Shown here: in pieces, positions 42,942-51,823 of the stretch
Position numbering within the stretch: position 1 is the first letter of the stretch
Layout of the letters: each line of letters begins with the position of its first letter
DNA from: Marinobacterium lutimaris
Lineage (GTDB): Bacteria; Pseudomonadota; Gammaproteobacteria; Pseudomonadales; Balneatricaceae
DNA length: 64,000 nucleotides
Assembly (NCBI RefSeq): GCF_900108065.1
Contig: NZ_FNVQ01000002.1
Coordinates: 186,001-250,000, forward strand
Direction: 5' to 3'
The notes under the pieces: generated by a model
Told to the model about the DNA's origin: nothing
Database searches by the model: none
What the model saw: the letters and a program-made list of their open reading frames with translations, nothing else
Position numbers and translations under genes: made by a program

Positions 42942-42972
42942 TTGACCTTACCAGAGTTGGAAGGTTTATCGT
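42942..42972 (+). promoter_or_regulatory. CueR-type copper promoter of copZ
   Basis: -35 TTGACC (42942-42947), -10 TATCGT (42967-42972), spacer 19 bases, and between them the dyad ACCTTACC...GGAAGGT (42945-42965). The long spacer with ACCTTCC-type dyad is the MerR/CueR promoter form. Confidence 0.85.
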
Positions 42973-43002
42973 TTCATTGTCGAACCAATGAAGGAGTTTG
43001 AA

Positions 43003-43209
43003 ATGCAGCACCAACTGAAAGTCACCGGCATGTCCTGCGGTCACTGCGTTTCTGCGATTGAAAAAGCGGTCAAGGGCCTGGACCCTCAGGCCGAGGTATC
43101 CGTCGATCTTGAAAAAGGCGAAGTGACCGTCAGCAGCGATACTGAGTTTTCAGCGATCAGCGCAGCCATCCTGGAAGCAGGTTACGAGAACCAGGCGATC
43201 AACGCCTGA
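43003..43209 (+). CDS. copZ: copper chaperone CopZ
   Basis: A 68-residue heavy-metal-associated domain with the metal loop GMSCGHC. The start ATG 43003 has AAGGAG seven bases upstream; an upstream in-frame ATG at 42988 overlaps that ribosome site and is rejected. It carries Cu(I) in the cytosol to CopA, encoded nearby. Its promoter has a CueR dyad, as does that of copA. Confidence 0.93.
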   Translation: MQHQLKVTGMSCGHCVSAIEKAVKGLDPQAEVSVDLEKGEVTVSSDTEFSAISAAILEAGYENQAINA

Positions 43210-43251
43210 CTACCGGCTTGCAGAGAGCCGGAGAGTTTTCGCCCAGCGTAA

Positions 43252-43278
43252 AAATCCACCTGCATTGCAGGTGGATTT
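43252..43278. terminator. palindrome downstream of copZ
   Basis: AAATCCACCTGCA-T-TGCAGGTGGATTT, perfect 13-bp arms, 43 bases after the copZ stop. The hairpin form would have a small AT-rich loop; a weak T-run follows. Probable terminator. Confidence 0.6.
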
Positions 43279-43356
43279 GCACCAAGCTTCCTCTAAGGGA
43301 GCCTGGGTAAACCTACCAAGGAATGCCGGGACCACCCATATCCGCGTCCTTTGTAA

Positions 43357-43570
43357 GGCCGGTTTCGGCTGCTGCCGAGCAAAGAGACTTGTGCGGACAA
43401 GTCCCTTTGCAATCCCAAACCGCCCCTAAGGCTTGGTCGGCTGCGCCGACTTCCCTGCGCTTCTCGTCTGAAAGAGAGGGAAAGGAAACTCGCTTCGCTC
43501 AAACAGCCTTTCCCTTGTTTCTCTTTCAGTCTGCGATGCTCGGCTGCGCCAAAGGGGATCGAGTATGCGC
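43357..43570 (+). repeat. structured intergenic repeat, copy D (most divergent)
   Basis: Same layout as copies A-C. Stem 1 is TCGGC/GCCGA (43365-43378) instead of TCGCC/GGCGA, a swapped pair. Stem 2 is GCAAAG-a-GACTTGT/ACAAGTC-c-CTTTGC (43379-43410, loop GCGG), very different bases but still paired with one mismatch. Stem 3 is GTCGGC/GCCGAC (43436-43450). Stem 4 is CTGAAAGAGA/TCTCTTTCAG (43468-43477/43520-43529) with GGGAAAGG/CCTTTCCC (43478-43485/43507-43514). Confidence 0.8.
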
Positions 43571-43677
43571 TCAGACAGCCATAAGACATCGAGCCCCGTT
43601 CTCAATACGGCAGAGAAAGCTATAGCCTCGACTAAACGTCACCACCTCTATAGCAGGTCATTTAAGAGCGACAGATA

Positions 43678-44202
43678 TCAGTCCGATCCTTGCCGCCGCT
43701 TTCGATCCGGCTCGATACCGGTTTTGCCGAAACGCGGTTGAGCATGTTCATGGCTCTTATCGGATTCCCCCGCACAATGCCCGGCCGCATCGGACTTAGC
43801 GCCCGCAGATCCATCCTGCTCAGACAGCACATTGATGATCGGGCAATCCGGTCGATCATCGCCGTGGCAGTTGCCGGCCAGGTGCGAAAGCGTCTGGCTC
43901 ATCTCCATCAGCTCGCGCGCCTTGCGTTCCAGCTCCGCCACATGCTCCAGCGCGATCCGTTTCACATCGGCACTAGCGCGGCCTCTGTCCTGCCACAGGG
44001 CCAGCAGCTCCGCCATCTGATCTACCGAAAAGCCGAGATCACGGGCACGCCGGATGAAACGCAGCCGGTGCACATCCTTATCCGAATAGTCCCGGTAACC
44101 GGCTTCGGTGCGGGACACCTCGGGAATCAGCCCGATCGATTCGTAGTAGCGAATCATCTTCGCCGAAACGCCTGAGGCCTCTGCCGCTTTGCCAATATTC
44201 AT
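43678..44202 (-). CDS. cueR: CueR-type copper-responsive MerR regulator
   Basis: A 174-residue MerR protein from ATG 44202 (GAGG eight bases upstream); the frame also opens at TTG 44223. Helix-turn-helix MNIGKAAEASGVSAKMIRYY, dimer helix HVAELERKARELMEM, and the copper-binding loop NCHGDDRPDCPII with two Cys, as in CueR. The last 40 residues are an extra His/Glu/Lys-containing tail not found in typical CueR (about 135 residues). It should activate copZ and copA through the dyads at 42945 and 46779. Confidence 0.88.
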   Translation of the reverse strand: MNIGKAAEASGVSAKMIRYYESIGLIPEVSRTEAGYRDYSDKDVHRLRFIRRARDLGFSVDQMAELLALWQDRGRASADVKRIALEHVAELERKARELMEMSQTLSHLAGNCHGDDRPDCPIINVLSEQDGSAGAKSDAAGHCAGESDKSHEHAQPRFGKTGIEPDRKRRQGSD

Positions 44203-44250
44203 AGTTACCGCCCTCTTTTCCAATGCGTTCGGTGAATGCTGTTACGCCGC

Positions 44251-46734
44251 TTAGGCTGCCTGTACCGGCGCCTTGAAGCGGCGCAACCTGAGCGCGTTGG
44301 TCAGCACGAAGACCGAAGAGAGCGCCATGGCACCCGCCGCAAAGATCGGTGACAACAGCAGACCAAATGCCGGATAGAGCGCCCCTGCCGCCAGCGGAAT
44401 CAGCGCCGTGTTGTAGGCGAACGCCCAGAACAGGTTCTGCTTGATATTGCGGATGGTCTCCTGCGACAGCGCGATCGCACTGGGAATACCGCCCAGACTC
44501 CCGGACATCAGCACCACATCCGCCGCTTCGATGGCGATATCGGTGCCTGTACCGATCGCCATGCCCACATCGGCTTCCGCCAGGGCCGGCGCATCGTTGA
44601 TGCCATCACCCACAAAGGCCAGTTTGCCGTGCTCGGCCTTGAGCTTTTTCACCGCCTCAACCTTTCCTTCCGGCAACACCTCGGCAACCACATCATCGAT
44701 ACCCAGTTGCCGGGCGATCGCCTCGGCGGTACGGCGGTTATCGCCGGTTATCATCGCAACCTTGAGCCCCAGTGCGTGCAGCGCTGCAATCGCCTCAGGG
44801 GTGGATTCCTTGATCGGGTCCGATACGGCGATGATCGCCGCCAGCTTGCCATCAATCGCGGCATAAAGCGGAGATTTACCCTCATCGCCCAGACGTGCCG
44901 CCTCTTCGGCAAAAAGATCCACATCCAGACCGAGCTTGCTCATATAGCGGTCCGCGCCAATATCTACAGACACGCCTTCCGCCTGGGCCCTGACACCAAA
45001 ACCAGTGACGGACTCAAAGCTTTCGGTAGCAGGAATACTGAGACCTTCCGCTTCTGCCGCCTCAGCGATGGCACGCCCGATGGGGTGCTCAGAACGGGAT
45101 TCCACCGCTGCGATTTTCGCCAGGATATCGCTGCGCTCAAACCCTTCGGCGACCTGCAGATCGGTCAGCGCCGGCTTGCCCTCGGTCAGGGTACCGGTTT
45201 TATCGACCGCGACGACTTTCGCGTCTCGCAACAGCTGGAGTGCCTCACCCTTACGGAACAGCACGCCCATCTCGGCGCCACGTCCGGTGCCGACCATGAT
45301 GGACGTAGGTGTCGCCAGCCCCATGGCGCAGGGACAGGCGATGATCAGTACCGCCACCGCGTTGACCAACGCCAGACTCAGTGCAGGCTCTGGCCCCGCG
45401 AAGAACCAGACCACGAAGGTAAGCAGCGCCGCTGTCATTACCGCGGGCACAAACCACATGGTTACCCTGTCCACCAGGCCCTGGATCGGCAGTTTGGAAC
45501 CCTGCGCCTCCTCGACCATGCGGATAATCTGCGCCAGAACGGTGGTGCCACCCACCGCCGTGGCCTTGAACGTCAGCGCACCCTTCTGGTTGACGGTACC
45601 GCCCACCACCGGACTACCGCTGCCTTTAGCCACGGGTACCGGCTCACCGGTGATCATCGATTCGTCGACATAGCTGTCACCTTCGATCACCTCGCCGTCC
45701 ACCGGTATACGCTCACCGGGACGCACCTCAACGGTATCCCCCGGCTGAACCTCACCAATACCGATCTCAACGGTCTTGCCATCACGCTGCACACGGGCGG
45801 TCTTTGCCTGCAGACCGACAAGGCGTTTGATCGCCTGGGAGGTACGCCCTTTCGCCCGGGCTTCAAAGAAACGGCCGAGCAGGATCAGGGTCACGATGAC
45901 CGCTGCGGCCTCGTAGTAAACGTTAGCCGTTCCTTCAGGCAGCAGGTCGGAGAAGAAGGTCGCGATAACGGAATAACCCCAGGCCGCCGAGGTACCCAGC
46001 ACCACCAGGGAGTTCATATCCGGCGCCGCGCGCAGCAGTGCCGGTACACCTTTTTTGAAGAAGCGCAGGCCCGGCCCGAACAGCGTCGCCGTGGCCAGCA
46101 CAAACTGGATATACCAGCTCATCTGCATGCCGATGGTGTTGGCCACCAGGCTATGCACGCCGGGAATCAGGTGTGAGCCCATCTCAATCAGGAATACCGG
46201 CAGGGAGAGTAGCGCCGCAATGGTCAGATCTCGTTTCAGCCCCGCCAGCTCGGCATCTTTTTTCTCGCTGCTGTCATCGGCAACGGCGGCGCCCTGATCA
46301 ACCTCGCTGGCCTCATAACCGGCATCGGCCACGGCAGCGATCAGCGTATCGACACTGGAATTACCGCGTATGCTGGCCTTTTCCGTCGCGAGGTTCACGT
46401 TGGCTTCAACAACACCAGGCACCGCCTTCAGCGCGCGCTCGACCCGGCCCACGCAGGACGCACAGCTCATCCCCTCTATGGAGAGTTCGGTGGTCGTTGC
46501 CGGTACCGAGTAGCCCGCTTTCTCTACCGCCTCAACCAGTGACTGGCGATCCAGCGGCTTGCTGGAGCGTATATCGGCACGCTCGGTCGCCAGGTTTACC
46601 GCGACCTCTTCAACGTTATCGACCTTTTTCAGTGCCGCTTCCACGCGCCCCACGCATGAGGCACAACTCATGCCCTCGATGGGCAGGCTTATCGATGACG
46701 CGGGCGACTGATTCGGTTTTAGCTGGGTGTTCAT
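44251..46734 (-). CDS. copA: Cu(I)-exporting P-type ATPase CopA
   Basis: An 827-residue P1B-type ATPase. Two N-terminal metal domains each carry GMSCASC (Cys pairs near residues 24/27 and 96/99). The membrane metal site CPC is near residue 467 ([13 protein letters not shown]), phosphorylation Asp in [11 protein letters not shown] near 511, ATP-domain SEHPIG, and hinge [10 protein letters not shown]. The last helix pair holds YN and MALSS motifs ([22 protein letters not shown]) typical of Cu(I) pumps. It exports copper to the periplasm. The gene is divergent from the following region and has its own CueR promoter. Confidence 0.96.
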   Translation of the reverse strand: MNTQLKPNQSPASSISLPIEGMSCASCVGRVEAALKKVDNVEEVAVNLATERADIRSSKPLDRQSLVEAVEKAGYSVPATTTELSIEGMSCASCVGRVERALKAVPGVVEANVNLATEKASIRGNSSVDTLIAAVADAGYEASEVDQGAAVADDSSEKKDAELAGLKRDLTIAALLSLPVFLIEMGSHLIPGVHSLVANTIGMQMSWYIQFVLATATLFGPGLRFFKKGVPALLRAAPDMNSLVVLGTSAAWGYSVIATFFSDLLPEGTANVYYEAAAVIVTLILLGRFFEARAKGRTSQAIKRLVGLQAKTARVQRDGKTVEIGIGEVQPGDTVEVRPGERIPVDGEVIEGDSYVDESMITGEPVPVAKGSGSPVVGGTVNQKGALTFKATAVGGTTVLAQIIRMVEEAQGSKLPIQGLVDRVTMWFVPAVMTAALLTFVVWFFAGPEPALSLALVNAVAVLIIACPCAMGLATPTSIMVGTGRGAEMGVLFRKGEALQLLRDAKVVAVDKTGTLTEGKPALTDLQVAEGFERSDILAKIAAVESRSEHPIGRAIAEAAEAEGLSIPATESFESVTGFGVRAQAEGVSVDIGADRYMSKLGLDVDLFAEEAARLGDEGKSPLYAAIDGKLAAIIAVSDPIKESTPEAIAALHALGLKVAMITGDNRRTAEAIARQLGIDDVVAEVLPEGKVEAVKKLKAEHGKLAFVGDGINDAPALAEADVGMAIGTGTDIAIEAADVVLMSGSLGGIPSAIALSQETIRNIKQNLFWAFAYNTALIPLAAGALYPAFGLLLSPIFAAGAMALSSVFVLTNALRLRRFKAPVQAA

Positions 46735-46772
46735 CAGCTGCCTCCTGGAAATATCTCATATTGATACTGGCA

Positions 46773-46803
46773 ACTATAAACCTTCCCACGATTGGAAGGT
46801 CAA
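46773..46803 (-). promoter_or_regulatory. CueR-type promoter of copA
   Basis: Read on the minus strand: -35 TTGACC (46803-46798), spacer of 19 bases containing ACCTTCC...GGGAAGGT, -10 TATAGT (46778-46773). Same architecture as the copZ promoter. Confidence 0.88.
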
Positions 46804-46809
46804 GGAATG

Positions 46810-47394
46810 AACATGAAAATAACAGCACGGATTGAATGGCTATTAAATGGTGTATGCAGCTTTGCCGGGGCCGATACCTGATATGCAGCGCGCACGAGTG
46901 TCTGAGTTTGGAATAAGTAATAAGCGCTGACTGCCGCCACGCTACGAGAAGTGAAAAGACCAAGCCTGCACGAGACGGATAAGATCTCTGTCGTAAGGGG
47001 CGTTCATCACTCTTCCTCCCTGCTACCGAATCAGCTGCACGGCCGAAACGAATAATTTTTCAAAACGATACAAATATAAATCAAAAACAATCTATTAAAT
47101 TTTTGTTTACCAATTTTGTATCACTTGTGGCAACCCCATTGACCCAGCCCTTCTGTACACAACCAAATTCAAAAGAATCCCAAAAAACACAAGAAACATC
47201 TCAGAACAATCTTCTATAAAAATATCGCTAAACAGCAAATTAACTGGCAAATATTCCCAAAAAAGCAGTAACCGCCGCTATTTTATTCAACGAAATCCAC
47301 CACAAAGACATCAAAGAATTGTTTACGACTTGCGAAAATATTGTTCACAATCTATCGTAATTCTAAGAAACAATAATAAACACGAGGCATCAAG
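46810..47394. other. intergenic AT-rich region before the racemase gene
   Basis: No gene recognised in 585 bases. The right half is AT-rich. Besides the site at 47153, it has GTTTAC/GTTCAC elements: TTTTGTTTAC (47101-47110), AATTGTTTAC (47318-47327) and ATTGTTCACAAT (47340-47351), the last just before the racemase start. These may be operators for the second GntR regulator. Confidence 0.45.
47153..47162. promoter_or_regulatory. candidate FCD-GntR operator
   Basis: CTGTACACAA, matching nine of ten bases of TTGTACACAA at 10623. It is 232 bases upstream of the racemase start. Confidence 0.45.
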
Positions 47395-48126
47395 ATGAAG
47401 ATACGCGTCATTAATCCCAACACGACTGCAAGCATGACGGACAAGATCGGCGTCGCCGCCCGTGCCGTTGCGATGCCCGGCACCGAGATCATTGCAACCA
47501 ACCCCGCCAGTGGCCCCGTATCGATTGAGTGCCACTTTGACGAGGTTGTCAGTGCCGTGGGCGTAGCCGATGAGGTGCTTAAAGGTGAACAGGAAGGTAC
47601 AGACGCCTACATCATCGCCTGTTTCGGCGACCCCGGCCTTCTGGCCGCACGAGAACTGACGCGCGCCCCGGTCATCGGCATCGCCGAAGCGGCGTTTCAC
47701 CTGGCAACGATGATCAGCACCCGCTTTTCTATCGTCACCACCCTGGCGCGTACCGGGATCATTGCCGAACATCTGCTGCAGTCCTATGGCTTCAGCCACC
47801 ACTGTCGGCGGGTGAGGGCGGCGGAAATCCCCGTCCTGGACCTGGAAGAAAATGGCAATGCGGCGCTGGACCGGATCATCGAGGAATGCCTGCGCGCCAA
47901 AGCAGAAGACGAAATCGGTGCGATTGTGCTGGGGTGCGGCGGTATGGCCGACCTGACCGAACAGATCAGCCACGCGGTTGGATTGCCGGTCGTAGAGGGC
48001 GTGACCGCCGCGGTGAAACTGGCCGAATCGCTGGTCAGTCTGAAGCTCAGTACCAGCAAGTTCGGCGATCTTGCATCACCCAGACCCAAGGCTTTTACCG
48101 GACAATTCAAGCACCTATCCCGATAG
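47395..48126 (+). CDS. allantoin/hydantoin racemase (Asp/Glu racemase superfamily)
   Basis: A 243-residue protein of the hydantoin racemase family. MKIRVINPNTTASMT at the N terminus, catalytic Cys in IACFGDPGLLAARE near residue 79, and the second Cys in IVLGCGGMADLTEQI near 184. The two Cys would interconvert enantiomers of allantoin or 5-substituted hydantoins. With a stereospecific PuuE encoded at 22 kb and an NCS1 permease next door, allantoin is the likely substrate. It precedes the permease by 119 bases. Confidence 0.88.
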   Translation: MKIRVINPNTTASMTDKIGVAARAVAMPGTEIIATNPASGPVSIECHFDEVVSAVGVADEVLKGEQEGTDAYIIACFGDPGLLAARELTRAPVIGIAEAAFHLATMISTRFSIVTTLARTGIIAEHLLQSYGFSHHCRRVRAAEIPVLDLEENGNAALDRIIEECLRAKAEDEIGAIVLGCGGMADLTEQISHAVGLPVVEGVTAAVKLAESLVSLKLSTSKFGDLASPRPKAFTGQFKHLSR

Positions 48127-48245
48127 CTCCTATCCTGATGGGCGCATGAGCTCCGTTACCCCTTATCGACACGGAACTGCTCTCCTGGTGTCGGTAGCAA
48201 ATAACAATAAACAAACAGGAAGCAAGACTTCCAATGGAGTAGAGC

Positions 48246-49616
48246 ATGCAGAGCGAAGAACTAACCTACCCTTCGAACTCAATAGATGCATCAGCCGGCG
48301 ATAAAGCCGGCAAGAGTGTTGAGCACGAGTCTCTCGCGCCGCAAAAAAACCGCATTATGGGCCGGGTGTCCTACCTTCTGGCCTGGTTCGGGGGTTGCGT
48401 ATCCATCGGCACCTTCGCCATGGGCTCAAGCGTCGTCGGCACCCTAAACCTGCTTCAAGCCACAATGGCAATCGCGATCGGCTGTTTCATCATCGGTGTA
48501 GCCCTGGCGCTCAACGGCGCAGCCGGTTACAAGTACGGCGTCCCCTTCATGGTTCAAGCGCGCAGCGCCTTCGGCTTCGCCGGTACCCGCTTCCCCGGCC
48601 TAGTCAGGGCGGTCCCTGCCATCGTCTGGTATGGCTTTCAAAGTTGGATCGGTGCCGGTGCGCTGAACGCAGTATCGAGTACGCTGCTCGGCTTCGATAA
48701 CCTGGTGTTCTACTTTATCGCCTTCCAGTTCCTGCAGATCGGCCTGTCGGTGCTCGGTTTCAAGGGCATCAAGTGGCTGGAGAACATCGGCAGCGGCTTC
48801 ATCCTGGCATCCCTGGTCTACATGTTCTATAGCGTGGTGACCAAATACGGTGACGAGATCACCACCAACCTGGTTAACATCGAAGGTACCTGGGGCGCAC
48901 CTTTCTGGGCTGCCACCATGCTGTTTCTCGGCATCTACAGCACCATGATGCTGAACGTCAGCGACTACTCCCGTGAGCTGAAAAAAGGCACCGGGCCTGG
49001 GCTACTGACCACGATGTATGCCATGTCCATCCTGCCCTGTACCCTGTTTATGGGACTGATCGGTCTGATGGTATCGGGCGCTACCGGCACCAACGATCCA
49101 ATTCAGGTATTCGCCAGCGCCGTAGACAACACACCATTGCTGGTCACCACCCTGCTCTTCATTGCTTTCGCCCAGGTGACTACCAACGTACTCAACAACG
49201 TGGTGCCGCCGACCTACATCCTGATGGATGTTTTCAAGCTGAAATTCAAAACCTCGACCATTATCGTAGGTCTGGCCGCCTTCGCCACCTTCCCCTGGGA
49301 GCTGGTAAAACAGGAATCGTCTGCGGGCTTGCAGCTGTTCGTTCAAACCTACTCCGCTTTCCTAGGTCCCATCTTTGCGGTGCTGGTGGTGGACTACTTC
49401 GTGCTGCGCGGACGCACACTGAATCTTGACTACCTGTACGACGAGAACGGCCCCTATGCTGGTATAAACTGGGCTGCCGTCATCGCCTCGCTTGTTGGTG
49501 CAGCCGTGGCACTGATCTTCTCTTCCGTCTCCTGGTACGCGAGCCTGATTCCGGCCGGACTAACCTATTACGTGCTGATGACAAACTGGTCAGCCTGTGC
49601 GCGCTTCCGCAAATGA
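48246..49616 (+). CDS. NCS1-family permease, probably allantoin
   Basis: A 456-residue membrane protein with about 12 membrane segments. NCS1 features: WFGGCVSIGTFAMGSSVVG in TM1, RSAFGFAGTRFPGLVRAVP, VWYGFQSWIGAGALN in TM3, and NVSDYSRELKKG after TM6. The family carries allantoin, cytosine, uracil, hydantoins or purines. Its pairing with an allantoin/hydantoin racemase and the GntR gene behind it points to allantoin or hydantoin. A strong terminator follows. Confidence 0.85.
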   Translation: MQSEELTYPSNSIDASAGDKAGKSVEHESLAPQKNRIMGRVSYLLAWFGGCVSIGTFAMGSSVVGTLNLLQATMAIAIGCFIIGVALALNGAAGYKYGVPFMVQARSAFGFAGTRFPGLVRAVPAIVWYGFQSWIGAGALNAVSSTLLGFDNLVFYFIAFQFLQIGLSVLGFKGIKWLENIGSGFILASLVYMFYSVVTKYGDEITTNLVNIEGTWGAPFWAATMLFLGIYSTMMLNVSDYSRELKKGTGPGLLTTMYAMSILPCTLFMGLIGLMVSGATGTNDPIQVFASAVDNTPLLVTTLLFIAFAQVTTNVLNNVVPPTYILMDVFKLKFKTSTIIVGLAAFATFPWELVKQESSAGLQLFVQTYSAFLGPIFAVLVVDYFVLRGRTLNLDYLYDENGPYAGINWAAVIASLVGAAVALIFSSVSWYASLIPAGLTYYVLMTNWSACARFRK

Positions 49617-49747
49617 TTTCATGCCCCTGACTCCAGTTGGAGGACGGGGCAATCCCTATCGGACTGGTATACAAGGTACTAGTGATCAAGCAGACCCATC
49701 CGGCGATAGCGCAAACCTCCCTCTAACCCCGAATAATGCATGAAAGT

Positions 49748-49781
49748 AAAAAGCCCGCATGAGCGTTCATGCGGGCTTTTT
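49748..49781. terminator. bidirectional rho-independent terminator
   Basis: AAAAAGCCCGCATGA (49748-49762), loop GCGT, TCATGCGGGCTTTTT (49767-49781): perfect 15-bp arms serving the permease and the convergent GntR gene. Confidence 0.92.
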
Positions 49782-49822
49782 AAGGTTATAAGGTGTTCTA
49801 GATAAGCGGCTGTTCGCGACGT

Positions 49823-50527
49823 TTAAGCGAAGATATTCTTCAGATCTTTCGTATCTTCTGTGGGAGGATCGAGATTCAACGCTTTTTCGATGACGCAAAG
49901 ATGATCAAGCATTATGCCGACCGCCTGTTCCACATGCCCGGCCTCAAGCACCTCTATCAGGGTTATATGATCGCAACTGGGAGGAAGCGGACCAAAACTC
50001 GATTTTGTTCGCTCGTATAACGCGATGATCAGCGAGGTCCGAGAGATAATCTCACGCAAAAATTCGGTCATCACCGGCTTCTCCGCCAGCTTTCCTATCA
50101 GCAGATGATATTCGCCGGATAGCCTGATCCGCCGGCTGTAGTCTCCGTTATCGTGGGCTTCCTGCTCCTTCGCCACATGCTCCCTTAGCGCCTCGGCCTT
50201 GGCGGGCGTAAAGTTCTCCGCCAACTCCCGCACCAGCTCAGCCTCGATAAGGCGGCGAGCCTGAAAAACCTCTTTCGACTCAGCAACTGTAGGCTCGGCT
50301 ACAAACGCACCACTGTTGGGAACGATACGTACCAGATTCTCGTGAGACAACCACTGCAACACCTTGCGGATAGCGCCGCGGCCGGCCCCAAATACCTCGC
50401 ACAACTCCTCCTCCTTAAGACGCGTCCCCGGATGAAGCTTGCGCTCAAATATAGCCGTCAGAATCTTTTCATAAATCTGGTCTGGATCCGCTCCTTTAGA
50501 GCCGCTTTGCCGTTTCAAACCGTTCAT
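49823..50527 (-). CDS. GntR-family regulator, FCD subfamily (second copy)
   Basis: A 234-residue protein from ATG 50527; the open frame extends 63 codons further but that part lacks any family pattern. No clear ribosome site precedes 50527. Winged helix LHPGTRLKEEELCEVFGAGR, VLQWLSHENLVRIVPNSGAF, then FCD domain with IRLSGEYHLLIGKLAEKP and GIMLDHLCVIEKALNLD. It aligns along its length with the regulator at 17449 (for example IRLSGEFHLLL there). It probably controls the racemase-permease pair. Confidence 0.82.
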   Translation of the reverse strand: MNGLKRQSGSKGADPDQIYEKILTAIFERKLHPGTRLKEEELCEVFGAGRGAIRKVLQWLSHENLVRIVPNSGAFVAEPTVAESKEVFQARRLIEAELVRELAENFTPAKAEALREHVAKEQEAHDNGDYSRRIRLSGEYHLLIGKLAEKPVMTEFLREIISRTSLIIALYERTKSSFGPLPPSCDHITLIEVLEAGHVEQAVGIMLDHLCVIEKALNLDPPTEDTKDLKNIFA

Positions 50528-50654
50528 TTTTATTCGTTGAAAACCACCACAAAAGTATCGATCGTGCCCGCTGAACAACCCACAGAAAGTGCAGGAGACA
50601 GCAGACTGCCCCAAAACGTTGATTATACTCGATACGCAGCGGGAGATGACATTG

Positions 50655-50814
50655 TCAGCCCACGCTCTCGGCAGCGAGAGGATAAACCAGACCCGGAGGT
50701 TGAAACGCCAAAGCACGCAACCTGGGTAAGCCCTCGTCGATCATAACCATTCCTGATTCAAGCGCCGTCTGCGGAACTACACCAATGCCAATACCCGCTT
50801 GCACAGCCACTCAG
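50655..50814 (-). pseudogene. remnant of a LysR-type regulator, C-terminal fragment
   Basis: On the minus strand a frame after a TGA reads AVQAGIGIGVVPQTALESGM then VMIDEGLPRLRALAF and ends at TGA 50655. AVxAGxGIGVVPxxAL is the end of the LysR substrate-binding domain. No N-terminal part or helix-turn-helix remains nearby, so this is a decayed fragment upstream of the second GntR gene. Confidence 0.55.
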
Positions 50815-50971
50815 CAGGCTACGCTCATAACCTGGATGAACACAGAGGAACTACTCACGCGATATCTTATCGACGCAGCGGCACCTGTTAGTCACGAGAA
50901 GTGGAAGAGATAGGTAGTTGAAAACAGTCAGGGAACGACCAGGAAAGAGAATAACCAGCCAAAAACAAAAA

Positions 50972-50989
50972 AATCGCCAGAAGGCGATT
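50972..50989 (-). terminator. terminator of the tRNA-Pro transcript
   Basis: AATCGCC (50972-50978) and GGCGATT (50983-50989), loop AGAA. On the minus strand the stem is followed by a long T-run, 25 bases after the tRNA end. Confidence 0.8.
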
Positions 50990-51013
50990 AATTTAGGCTC
51001 TCAGAGAGAGAAA

Positions 51014-51090
51014 TGGTCGGGACGGAGTGATTTGAACACTCGACCCCTTGCACCCCATGCAAGTGCGCTACCAGACTGCGCTACGCCCCG
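51014..51090 (-). tRNA. tRNA-Pro (anticodon GGG)
   Basis: A 77-base cloverleaf on the minus strand. Acceptor CGGGGCG pairs with CGTCCCG, followed by encoded ACCA. Anticodon stem CTTGC/GCAAG around loop ATGGGGT gives anticodon GGG. T arm contains GTTCAAATC. It lies downstream of merR, a common gammaproteobacterial position. Confidence 0.96.
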
Positions 51091-51163
51091 ACTAGGCGGA
51101 GACCCTTAGGCCCCGATTTGAGATGCGCATATTACATTAAGGGTTTGATAATGTGAAGCTTTT

Positions 51164-51526
51164 TTATCGCACTGTTTTTAACAGATCGCGGATATCTTCA
51201 AGCTCGGAAATGGTCTGTTTGAGCAGCTGACGGTACTGCTTGGTATCGTCACTGGCGTGGTCGCCCTTGAGCCACTGGCGGGCGCCGCCAATGGTAAAAC
51301 CCTGATCGTAGAGAAGGCTGCGAATCTGGCGGATCAGCAGAAGATCCTGACGCTGATAGTAGCGCCGGTTACTGCGTTTGACCGGCTGAATCTGATCGAA
51401 CTCCTGCTCCCAGTAACGCAGTACATGGGGCTTGAGGTCACAGAGTTTAGCTGCTTCGCCGATGGTGAAATAGCGTTTGCCGGGGATGGGCTCCAGCTCA
51501 TTCTGAGTCGGACTGTTGTCCGGCAT
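51164..51526 (-). CDS. MerR-family regulator downstream of ihfA
   Basis: A 120-residue protein with a MerR-type DNA-binding domain ([39 protein letters not shown]) and a short helical tail that lacks metal-binding Cys. It overlaps ihfA by 29 bases and is the conserved last protein gene of the pheST-ihfA cluster in pseudomonads and relatives. The function of this conserved protein is not known to me. Confidence 0.88.
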   Translation of the reverse strand: MPDNSPTQNELEPIPGKRYFTIGEAAKLCDLKPHVLRYWEQEFDQIQPVKRSNRRYYQRQDLLLIRQIRSLLYDQGFTIGGARQWLKGDHASDDTKQYRQLLKQTISELEDIRDLLKTVR

Positions 51527-51809
51527 AGGCTTCTACACGTTCCTTGAGTTTTTGTCCTGGACGGAAGGTCACGACCCGGCGCGCCGAGATCGGGACCTCC
51601 TCTCCAGTCTTCGGATTTCGGCCCGGACGCTGGCGCTTGTCGCGCAGGTCGAAGTTACCGAAACCCGAAAGTTTCACATGCTCATTTGACGCCAGACTCG
51701 CCCGAATCTCTTCAAAGAAAGATTCAACCATGTCTTTAGCTTCACGTTTATTGAGGCCTAGTTCTTCGAACAGACGCTCCGCCATATCCGCTTTTGTCAA
51801 AGAGCTCAT
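51498..51809 (-). CDS. ihfA: integration host factor subunit alpha
   Basis: A 103-residue DNA-bending protein of the HU/IHF family. [20 protein letters not shown] at the N terminus, [20 protein letters not shown] and the beta-arm [18 protein letters not shown] with the intercalating Pro. Length and motifs fit IhfA rather than HU. It is 14 bases after pheT. IHF assists sigma-54 promoters such as those controlled by GlrR-type activators. Confidence 0.96.
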   Translation of the reverse strand: MSSLTKADMAERLFEELGLNKREAKDMVESFFEEIRASLASNEHVKLSGFGNFDLRDKRQRPGRNPKTGEEVPISARRVVTFRPGQKLKERVEAYAGQQSDSE

Positions 51810-51823
51810 GACACCATCCTGTC

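Noticed and set aside
49667-49672. GTATAC after the NCS1 permease as a GntR operator
   Set aside because: Only one arm fits and it lies downstream of a gene, not in a promoter region.
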